This document shows positions 34,560 through 42,239 of a DNA stretch of 42,239 bases, in pieces; position 1 is the stretch's first letter; every line of letters starts with the position of its first letter. The notes under the pieces were generated by a model. It ran no database searches. It saw only the letters and a list, made by a program, of their open reading frames with translations, and had not been told where the DNA came from. The translations under genes and the position numbers were made by a program. The DNA is from Calothrix sp. MO_167.B12 (lineage in GTDB: Bacteria > Cyanobacteriota > Cyanobacteriia > Cyanobacteriales > Nostocaceae): NCBI GenBank assembly GCA_030066045.1, contig JASJCJ010000049.1, positions 1 to 42,239 of the forward strand. The letters are read 5' to 3'.

Positions 34560-35895
34560 AGTTGCTAATTTTATTGATAAATATTTGAATGACCATAGTC
34601 ACTGACAAGTCAGCGTAAGCCATCGCAAATTGGCTATCCTTAACCTAACCTGAGTATATGCATCGTTTCAAGGAAAATGTAGTTACCACTACTTTCACCA
34701 GAGATAATACTTGATAATTTTCATCTTGTTACCTCTAGGAGAGTATATTACCGTTGGGAGATAATATTTGTGGGTTAAGGGGAAAACAGAAAGGGAAAGA
34801 AAAAACCTTCCTTCACTCCCCCACTGCCTATTTTCAAATTAGTCCTGCATGAATTTTGGTACACAACCGAACATGAAAATATCTCGAGTGCGGCTCCCAC
34901 ACCTCACCTGTCAACCATTAACCATCAACCATCAACCATTGTTAAGTTAGTCCCCCACGGTCAAATCCCACAACCAAGGAGCTGAAAATGCTTTGTGACT
35001 AACTTCTCAAGTTAGCACGCAATGCGCCCCTACTGTCCGCTTCTGAACCATTTTCAAGTTAGTTCTGCATGAATTTTGGGACACAACCAAACATCAAAAT
35101 ATCTCGAATGCAGCTCCCACACCTAAGCTGTCAACCATCAACCATCAACTAACAACTAACAACCATTTTCAAGCTAGATAGCCCCTACTCTTCTGCTAGT
35201 GTAGTCGCCCTGCAATAGTTAAGATGAATTGCGAATTGTTTCAGTATATTTATCTAGGCGAAAATCCTCACTGTTGCCTGTTGCCTGTTGTCTGTTGCCT
35301 GTTTCCTCTCCCAAAGGGAGTTAAGTTTAATCCTTTCTCTCTATTGATAGATATTCAGGAGTTACAGCATATGAGATCCTTATTTTTTAGGGTAGATATT
35401 GTTAGAGTTAATAAAGCAAGGTAAATATCCTCATGGTCAAGTATTCACAATTCATAAACCCAAACTCAAAATTTTCATATCTGCCCCTATAAAAACCCAT
35501 AAAAAGCCAAAAATATCTTAAAACTAAATAATTTCTTCATAATCTTGCTGGGGAAGAGTTTTTGATATTTGTTAAGTTTAGGCAATTTTGATTGAGGGTA
35601 CTGGATATTTTTAGTAATTGGACAAACAAATGGGAGAAAATATGTATTGAGTTAAAACCGTTAACACCATTGTAGGACTGAATGTCAGACAGACTGTAGC
35701 TTTGCCCTAAAGGATGAACATCTGGTGAACATTAACACAAACAGAATCATAATCATAAGCGTAGATTAAGTATCAATACCTGATATTTTCTGAGCGAAAT
35801 AATGTGTTTATCCCCGAGGGAATACTACCAAGCCACTTAGAGCAGCTGTCACTATATATATGTACCAAACAAAGCAAAAATCCCCAAAGGAAACT
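34560..35895. other. Intergenic region between priA and the sigma gene
   Basis: The two genes are divergent, so promoters for both lie here. A duplicated block of about 110 bp occupies 34831-34940 and 35051-35160 (shared core CTGCATGAATTTTGG, then AAATATCTCGA and GCTCCCACACCT). Each copy ends in AACCATC heptamer repeats. A TTGCCTG heptamer array is at about 35274-35303, followed by CCAAAGGGAGTTAA, a motif also in the hetC linker. The 500 bases before the sigma gene are AT-rich and probably hold its long leader. An open frame at 35224-35424 overlies repeats and is not accepted. Confidence 0.55.
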
Positions 35896-37038
35896 ATGAA
35901 TATTGCTGAATTGGGACCAATACAAATTACCGGAAATGCTGCTGAGAATGGAGATAACTTTCTCAACCATCTTGAAAGCTTAGGAACAGTGGTAGAAAAT
36001 GAATCCCCATTGGCAGAAAATTTAACTACAGAACAAAGCCTTGGGGATCGAATGGCGGCAGCACGGCCTTCGGGATACAATAAAACCGAAAATGATGATG
36101 CTGTGGGTGCTTTTTTCAAGGAAATGGCACGTTATCCACTACTCAAAGCGGATGAGGAGGTGGAACTAGCGCGGCGAGTGCGTTTTTTAGAAGATGTAAG
36201 AATTAAGCAAAATTCCTTACAGAAAAAACTGGGATATCCACCTAGTAAGGAAACGGTAGCGCAGTGCTGGGAATTAACGGAAAAACAACTGGAACACCGT
36301 TTATATCAGGGAAAAGTGGCGAAGCGCAAAATGATTCGTTCCAACCTGAGGTTAGTGGTTTCCATCGCCAAACGGTACCTCAATCGTGGAGTTCCTTTCC
36401 TAGATTTAATTCAGGAAGGAGCGATGGGTTTAAACCGGGCGACAGAAAAATTTGATCCCGATAAAGGATACAAGTTCTCTACCTATGCCTATTGGTGGAT
36501 TAGACAGGCAATTACTAGAGCGATCGCTAATGATGCGCGTACAATACGTTTACCGATTCATATTGTCGAAAAGCTCAACAAGCTCAAAAAAGCGCAACGG
36601 GAACTGAAACAGAAACTAGGGCGCAATCCTAGCGATGTAGAAATAGCAGAGGCTTTAGAGATTCCTGCCAATCAACTCCGGCAACTACAGCAACTGCGGC
36701 GACAAGCACTGTCTCTCAACCATCGTGTGGGTAAGGAAGAAGACACCGAACTGATGGATTTGCTGGAAGATGAAGAGAACCTATCTCCAGAAGCGAGAAT
36801 GAGTGAAAGCATGATGCGTAATGAGATTTGGGAGGTTCTCTCTGAAGTCCTGACACCAAGGGAAAAAGATGTGATTTCCCTGCGTTATGGATTAACGAGT
36901 AGCGAACCTTGCACCCTAGAAGAGGTGGGTAATATGTTCAATCTATCTCGGGAGCGAGTCAGACAAATCCAAAGTAAAGCCATGCGTAAATTGCGCCGTC
37001 CTCACATTGCTAAACGGTTGAAGGGTTGGTTGGTTTAG
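35896..37038 (+). CDS. sigC: Group 2 sigma-70 factor, SigC-like
   Basis: A nonessential RpoD-like sigma factor that directs RNA polymerase to alternative promoters. I chose ATG 35896 (380 residues) for its AAAGGA ribosome site; an ATG 36 bases upstream lacks one. Region 1.2 reads DAVGAFFKEMARYPLLKADEEVELARRV, as I recall for SigC rather than the SigB/SigD-type VRLYLQEIGR. Region 2 has NLRLVVSIAKRYLNRGVPFLDLIQEGAMGLNRA and FSTYAYWWIRQAITRAI. Region 3 starts RTIRLPIHIVEKLNKLKKAQREL, and region 4 has TPREKDVISLRYGL and FNLSRERVRQIQSKAMRKLR. There is no long region 1.1. In Anabaena sigC responds to nitrogen step-down, but the assignment to SigC among group 2 factors is about 60 percent secure. 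It stands alone. Confidence 0.9.
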   Translation: MNIAELGPIQITGNAAENGDNFLNHLESLGTVVENESPLAENLTTEQSLGDRMAAARPSGYNKTENDDAVGAFFKEMARYPLLKADEEVELARRVRFLEDVRIKQNSLQKKLGYPPSKETVAQCWELTEKQLEHRLYQGKVAKRKMIRSNLRLVVSIAKRYLNRGVPFLDLIQEGAMGLNRATEKFDPDKGYKFSTYAYWWIRQAITRAIANDARTIRLPIHIVEKLNKLKKAQRELKQKLGRNPSDVEIAEALEIPANQLRQLQQLRRQALSLNHRVGKEEDTELMDLLEDEENLSPEARMSESMMRNEIWEVLSEVLTPREKDVISLRYGLTSSEPCTLEEVGNMFNLSRERVRQIQSKAMRKLRRPHIAKRLKGWLV

Positions 37039-37845
<807 letters not shown>

Positions 37846-38182
37846 ATTTTAATGCCTTTGTAGTAGTCAAAATTGCCTCTTGAATCTGTGACCAAAAATA
37901 TAGAATGGATACAAGCCCCCAGATTTATCCGTGGAGATTCAAAAATTTTTTCTGAGTTTCATTAGCCCTTCGATTTATTGATGGGGCAACTGATAACTCT
38001 TAAAAAAAGTTAAATAGTTGTGAAATCAATTATTTTTCTGGAAAAATAGCGATCGAAAACTCAAAATTTAAACATCTCTCAATGTTTGACAGCTTGTCTT
38101 TTGACGATCGCAACTCTACCTCAGAAAATTGTGTATGACAACTTGTCGAACAATTACTCGATATTGAGAGAGAGAACGCCCA
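37846..38182. other. Upstream region of petJ
   Basis: No gene is present. The stretch is AT-rich and contains two matching dyads listed separately. The ribosome site is GAGAGAGAG before ATG 38183. Part of 37900-37990 has no recognisable feature. Confidence 0.5.
38088..38147 (+). promoter_or_regulatory. Two GACA-NCT-TGTC dyads upstream of petJ
   Basis: GACAGCTTGTC (38088-38098) and GACAACTTGTC (38137-38147) are the same 11-bp dyad, 49 bp apart centre to centre. They end 35 bp before the petJ start. In cyanobacteria cytochrome c6 is repressed when copper is present by the BlaI-type repressor PetR. A repeated dyad of this size fits a dimeric winged-helix repressor. The link to PetR is inference. 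Confidence 0.5.
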
Positions 38183-38515
38183 ATGAAAAAAATTATTTCA
38201 GTCCTACTGTTAGGTATTACTATCTTCACCTTTGCCTTCAGTAGTCCCGCTTTTGCAGCAGACGCAGCAGCAGGTAAGGCAATTTTTAGTGCCAATTGTG
38301 CTTCTTGTCATGCTGGTGGAAAGAACTTGGTTAATCCTGCCAAAACTTTGAAGAAAGCTGATTTGGAAAAGTATGATATGTTCTCTGCAGAGGCGATTAT
38401 TACCCAGGTTACCAATGGTAAGGCTGCTATGCCTGCTTTCAAAACACGTTTAAAGCCAGATCAAATTGAGAATGTGGCTGCATACGTACTCGAACAAGCA
38501 GAAGCCGGTTGGTAA
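38183..38515 (+). CDS. petJ: Cytochrome c6
   Basis: A soluble thylakoid-lumen electron carrier from the cytochrome b6f complex to photosystem I or the terminal oxidase, used instead of plastocyanin when copper is low. The 110-residue precursor has a Sec signal ([20 protein letters not shown]) cleaved after PAFA, giving a mature form starting [14 protein letters not shown]. The haem site is CASCH, and the sixth ligand is the methionine in GKAAMPAF. The C-terminal helix [16 protein letters not shown] is typical. It has its own leader with two repressor-like dyads and a hairpin region downstream (38544-38582). Confidence 0.95.
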   Translation: MKKIISVLLLGITIFTFAFSSPAFAADAAAGKAIFSANCASCHAGGKNLVNPAKTLKKADLEKYDMFSAEAIITQVTNGKAAMPAFKTRLKPDQIENVAAYVLEQAEAGW

Positions 38516-38540
38516 AAAAAATCTTAATTTCACAGTCAAT

Positions 38541-38590
38541 GAACCCCGACTTGAAGTTGGGGGCTTCCAGTCTAAAAACTGGCAGCCCTA
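38541..38590 (+). terminator. Structured region after petJ
   Basis: CCCCGACTT and AAGTTGGGG (38544-38562) make one imperfect stem with a very tight loop, and CCAGT/ACTGG (38567-38582) a second. They could end petJ transcription. The CCCCGACTT motif is also seen at 4211, so a repeat origin is equally possible. Confidence 0.35.
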
Positions 38591-38712
38591 AGTTGACCAG
38601 ACTTTCATGAAGATGGTAGGTAAGGCATATGCTTTACCTACTAGTACTGCGTAGCGAAAGTCAATAGTCAAAATTGTTGCGGCAAGTGTTAATTAAATAA
38701 GGGAAAATACCT

Positions 38713-39666
38713 ATGAATCGTTGTTATGGGTTCATCGGCACTTGGATAGTTGCTATTATCCTTAGCTGCTGTCTGCTGACTCCAGTTGCCACTGCTTTAC
38801 CCATTGCCTCCCAACAAATAACTGGGAGTGATGCATTTAAATTGGGTGTAGAGCAAATGTGGCAAGGTAATTATGAAGGAGCGATCGCCAAGTTTACCCA
38901 ATCAATTCAGCTTCATAGTCACTTTGCCCAAGCTTACAGTAACCGTTGTCTTTCCTACCTACAATTACAAGATTACCAGAATGCGGTGTCAGATTGTACC
39001 CAAGCAATCGAGATTTCTCCCAAAAATACAGAGGCTTATTTAAATCGGGGACTGGCCTATTATAGACAAGGTAATTATCAGGCTGCGATCGCGGATAATG
39101 ATCGAGTAATTACGATCCAACCCCAAGATTTCCGAGCTTACTACAATCGGGGAGTAGCCAATGCTTATTTAGGCAACCATCACCAAGCTATCAAAGATTA
39201 TAACCTAGCTTTGAGTCGGGATAGACAAATACCTAATCATCTAATTGCAGAGATTTATAACGATAGAGGGTTGGTTTATTTAGAATTGACTGACCTGAAA
39301 ACGGCTATAGGTGACTTTAACCAGGCAATTAATCTTGACGGAAACAACTACAGAATTTACTTTAATCGTGGTTGTGCCCATGCCCAAACCCGTAACTACT
39401 GGGGTGCAATCAATGATTTCTCTCAAGTTGTGCAACTAAATCCCCAAGATGGTAATGCTTATCTGAATCGGGGTGTAGCTTACCATAATCTTGGTTATGA
39501 ACAAGCTGCTATCTCAGATTTACACCAAGCAGCAGCAGATTTTCAACTCCAAGGGAAGGAAATCGCTTACGCGAAAACTCTGAATATTATCAAAAACGTG
39601 CAACAACAGATACCATTGAAAATTGCGATCGCTATGGTATCTAATGCTAGGTTGCATTCATTTTGA
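38713..39666 (+). CDS. Secreted tetratricopeptide-repeat protein
   Basis: The 317-residue protein starts with a signal sequence (MNRCYGFIGTWIVAIILSCCLL, cleavage near ATALP). About six TPR units follow, each of the type AYxNRGxAYxxxGNYQAAIxDxxxxI. Examples are AYSNRCLSYLQLQDYQNAV, AYLNRGLAYYRQGNYQAAI, AYYNRGVANAYLGNHHQAI and AYLNRGVAYHNLGYEQAAI. TPRs bind other proteins, and the partner is unknown. It likely acts in the periplasm or thylakoid lumen. It lies about 200 bp downstream of petJ, with a repeat-like hairpin between, so cotranscription is not shown. Confidence 0.85.
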   Translation: MNRCYGFIGTWIVAIILSCCLLTPVATALPIASQQITGSDAFKLGVEQMWQGNYEGAIAKFTQSIQLHSHFAQAYSNRCLSYLQLQDYQNAVSDCTQAIEISPKNTEAYLNRGLAYYRQGNYQAAIADNDRVITIQPQDFRAYYNRGVANAYLGNHHQAIKDYNLALSRDRQIPNHLIAEIYNDRGLVYLELTDLKTAIGDFNQAINLDGNNYRIYFNRGCAHAQTRNYWGAINDFSQVVQLNPQDGNAYLNRGVAYHNLGYEQAAISDLHQAAADFQLQGKEIAYAKTLNIIKNVQQQIPLKIAIAMVSNARLHSF

Positions 39667-40133
39667 CTAATCATATCGTTTCCGTTTGTATCGGAATTAT
39701 TTCAGTTACTCTCTCTCTTCCTCTTCCTTTGCGTCCTTTGCGTCTTTGCGGTTTTTTATCATTCAGATGCTATCGGATTTGATATCATGGGTATGAGCGA
39801 ATTGTCAAAAATAGTACTTACGCAACTGACATATTTTTTCTGTAGGGGAGGCAAAATGCGGTGTAGATTTTCTGCCCGCATTATTACCGTTGCGTGATGC
39901 TGCGAAAATATGCCGTAGTGGGAGCATCTTGCTCCCTTTATATACAAAGCGGACAAGATGCCCCGAAGTCGCTACAACGGGGGGAACCCCCGCAACGCGC
40001 TTCTCTCCGCACTACAAATTTAAACATTTGGGATGCTCTCAAAATATTTGAACGTAGTCATCAGATTTGTAACCTCACGCACCAATAACCGATTGTGACA
40101 CTTGCGTAAGTCCTGAAAAAATCCAAAATGGTA
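39667..40133. other. Intergenic region with palindromic repeats
   Basis: It contains the inverted form of the GCAAAGACGCAAAG repeat (about 39729-39752) and a GTAGTGGGAGCATCTTGCTC element (39914-39940). A GGACAAGATGCCCC element follows, interrupted by a CGGGGGGAACCCCCG palindrome and ending in CTACAAATTTAAACATTTGG (about 40012-40031), a block shared with 22018-22040. No gene is present. The TPR and RND genes converge here. Confidence 0.55.
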
Positions 40134-42239
40134 TTATTTATTGGGTGTGAGTTGTAAATACAAACAGGGAATTACCAATAATGCAATCAGGGTAGATGCA
40201 CATAAACCGAAGATAATCGCCATACACAAAGGAAACCACACAGGGTCACTAATTGCTAAGGGAATTAAACCCACAATGGTAGTAATACTAGTAGTTAAAA
40301 TAGGACGCAATCTATCAGCAGCACCGCGAGCGGCTGCTTGTCGCACCTTCATCCCATTTTCCCTGTGTTTATTCATGGTTTCTACCATAACAATGGCATC
40401 ATTAACTACAATCCCTACTAAGGAAATAATCCCAATCATGGCAGGGAAAGATAGGGGTATTTGCAACAGGGAAAAACCTCCAAAGGTGCCAATAAAGGCA
40501 AAGGGAATAGAAAGCATAATAATGAAAGGCTGGGTAAAGGAGCCAAATTGCAATACCAAGATAGAGAAAACTAAGAAAATAGCCACATAAGACATCTGAA
40601 TTGCCGAACCAAATGTTTCTCCTTGGGTTTCGGCCTCACCGGCAAATTTATAATCATAACCAGCAGACCATTTTTGCTTCATCTGTTCTAATTTCGGTTT
40701 TAAGTCTGCCAAAATTTCCCCAGTGGTGCGTCCTTTGGCTTTGGAATACACAGTAACGCTGCGTTCCGTACCCGTGTGGGTAATGGATAAGGGAGCCACA
40801 CTTTCTTCTAAATCCAGTACAGAACGCCCAGAAATTGCACCTTGTTGTGAAGAAAATAACTGAATCATCCCTAACTCATCCGCACGGGTGGGACCACCCA
40901 CGGAGCCTCGACGGGATGGGAAGGCAGTACTCAAGCGAATTTCTAAGTCTTCTTCTCCTTTACCAATGGCATAATCGCCGATATCATTATCAGTCATGAT
41001 GTAGCGTCCCTGTAGTGCTAAATCATCTTGACTGATGCCATAAAAGTCCATAGCTTCCCTGCGGGGTTGGAGTTTGACATCGTAACGCATATCTCCCAAA
41101 CCATCGCGGACATCTTCTGTACCTGGAATTTGTCGCAATGCTAATTGCACTTGTCCAGAAATCTTGCGTAGCTGGTTCATGTCCTTCCCTTTTAATTCCA
41201 CGGCTATGGGATCTCCCCCTTCTCCAGTTCCGGGAGTATTAATGACTAGGGATGAACCAGGATAACGACGTAATGCTTGGTTGAGTTGGTTACGCAATTC
41301 ATCCACATATTTATAGGAAGGATATTGACGTTCTTTTTCCCTGGTAAATACCGCAGAAAAACCCAGTAAATAATTATCCTGGTTGGGTTTAATGCCACTT
41401 TCGGGGACTAAACCACTTTTTTGCCCCACTAATTTGGTGACACTTTCCAAATAGTTTTGATTGCGTAAAATCTCACCCAAATCATCAGCGACTTTTTGGG
41501 ATTGGGTTAAAGTTGCGGTGGGTGGTAATTCTACATTAATACCGAGGTTACGTTGATCCCCATCAGGAAACAACTGTCCTGGTAACTGAGATACAACCAA
41601 AATAGCACAGATAAATAGAGCTACAGCACCTGCAATCCAAGCACCGGCTGTAGCTCGATTGCGTACCGTAAACTTGAGACTCCAATGGTTAAATTTCTGG
41701 GAAAACCATTCTGTAAATTTATCAACCCTGGTTTTTTTCATCCCTCCTTTGACATTACCCAACAAGAAACGAGATAAGGGAATATCTATCAAAAGAGCGA
41801 TCGCATAACTCAATAACAGACAGATAATGGCTGTAATGGGCATTAACCGCACAAATTTACCCATAGTACCGCTAATTGCCATTAGGGGAGCCATAGCTAA
41901 AATAGTGGTCATTTGACCGGAAAAAGCTGGTCCGGCGTAGGTTTGCACTGTTTTTAAGGCGGCTTGGTTAAAGGTTAAACCTTCCACAAATAACCCATCA
42001 TGCATTCCTTCCATCATCAGGATAAATACATCCACCAATAAACCCAGTGCTAGCACCATCCCATACAAAATCATGCTATTCAGGGTTTGTCCCCCTATCC
42101 AGAGAATAAAAATCGCCCCCAAAAAGGTTAAGGGAATAGATAAACCTGCAATCAGTGCTTCTCGCCAAGTCAGTGCAACTAACAGAATTAAAAATACACA
42201 AATTACCGCTTGAATCACATTACTAATCAGGTTGTTTTG
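40134..42239 (-). CDS. RND family efflux permease, N-terminal part beyond the window
   Basis: The frame runs off the right edge (it reads QNNLISNVIQA before the first internal Met), so about 700 of roughly 1050 residues are present. It is an inner-membrane proton-driven exporter subunit. TM4 has LGLLVDVFILMMEGMHDG, where AcrB has LVDDAIVVVE; the second aspartate is replaced by valine. TM10 has GIVVNDAIVMVETMNKHRENG, and RLRPILTTSITTIVGLIPLA follows. The large periplasmic loop includes LPPTATLTQSQKVADDL and VELKGKDMNQLRKISGQVQ. The altered TM4 pair suggests a proton relay unlike AcrB's, as in HAE1-like or metal-type cyanobacterial RND pumps. The adaptor gene would be expected upstream, outside the window. 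Confidence 0.9.
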   Translation of the reverse strand, partial: QNNLISNVIQAVICVFLILLVALTWREALIAGLSIPLTFLGAIFILWIGGQTLNSMILYGMVLALGLLVDVFILMMEGMHDGLFVEGLTFNQAALKTVQTYAGPAFSGQMTTILAMAPLMAISGTMGKFVRLMPITAIICLLLSYAIALLIDIPLSRFLLGNVKGGMKKTRVDKFTEWFSQKFNHWSLKFTVRNRATAGAWIAGAVALFICAILVVSQLPGQLFPDGDQRNLGINVELPPTATLTQSQKVADDLGEILRNQNYLESVTKLVGQKSGLVPESGIKPNQDNYLLGFSAVFTREKERQYPSYKYVDELRNQLNQALRRYPGSSLVINTPGTGEGGDPIAVELKGKDMNQLRKISGQVQLALRQIPGTEDVRDGLGDMRYDVKLQPRREAMDFYGISQDDLALQGRYIMTDNDIGDYAIGKGEEDLEIRLSTAFPSRRGSVGGPTRADELGMIQLFSSQQGAISGRSVLDLEESVAPLSITHTGTERSVTVYSKAKGRTTGEILADLKPKLEQMKQKWSAGYDYKFAGEAETQGETFGSAIQMSYVAIFLVFSILVLQFGSFTQPFIIMLSIPFAFIGTFGGFSLLQIPLSFPAMIGIISLVGIVVNDAIVMVETMNKHRENGMKVRQAAARGAADRLRPILTTSITTIVGLIPLAISDPVWFPLCMAIIFGLCASTLIALLVIPCLYLQLTPNK

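Noticed and set aside
34905-35165. AACCATC heptamers as a CRISPR or origin iteron array
   Set aside because: The units are contiguous, imperfect and of the heptamer type seen all over the window. No replication initiator gene is nearby.

Overview
The window comes from a filamentous, heterocyst-forming cyanobacterium. It carries hetC and hetP, the photosynthetic cytochrome c6 gene petJ, a cyanobacterial-type group 2 sigma factor, many GCGATCGC (HIP1) octamers, and a heavy load of short dispersed repeats of the kind common in Nostocales. The genus cannot be named from the sequence alone. No tRNA, rRNA or CRISPR array was recognised.

Layout. 1-7500: a heterocyst locus, hetC (ABC exporter with a C39 peptidase), a small HlyD-like adaptor gene, then hetP. 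NtcA-, DIF1- and HetR-like sites lie in the long leaders. 7500-11220: a membrane protein, a Uma2-type nuclease, a small outer-membrane barrel and a DUF6174 protein. 11560-14615: a hybrid histidine kinase with three PAS domains. 15369-19431: a minus-strand operon of a VioB-like ferritin protein, a LodA-like quinoprotein oxidase and its LodB-like flavoprotein. 20195-22258: a sodium:solute symporter with a small two-helix partner. 31719-42239: priA, a group 2 sigma factor, a GNAT acetyltransferase, petJ, a TPR protein and the 3' part of an RND efflux pump.

The most interesting region is 22750-31253, minus strand: CHAT protease, iSTAND-like protein, MoxR ATPase, a large membrane protein ending in a formylglycine-enzyme (FGE) fold, Avd and reverse transcriptase. 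It ends in a diversity-generating retroelement (DGR) template repeat. Template and variable repeats align over 134 bp with 20 differences, and every one falls at an adenine of the coding-strand template. The diversified protein has two membrane helices, a vWA-like domain, an internal twin-arginine-like signal anchor and then the variable domain. I infer a hypervariable domain outside the membrane coupled to a vWA/MoxR/CHAT effector arm inside, in other words a mutable antigen-sensor type of conflict system. The CHAT and iSTAND-like frames meet at a nine-adenine tract containing a classical A-AAA-AAC slippery heptamer, and the second frame has no usable start codon for about 100 codons. This suggests one protein made by -1 frameshifting, or a phase-variable or broken gene.

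A second theme is repeat invasion. Several short element families (MITE-like palindromes and heptamer tandem repeats) fill the intergenic DNA. They have also entered coding sequences in frame (priA twice, the histidine kinase, the GNAT C-terminus), and one sits between avd and a duplicated 5' fragment of avd.
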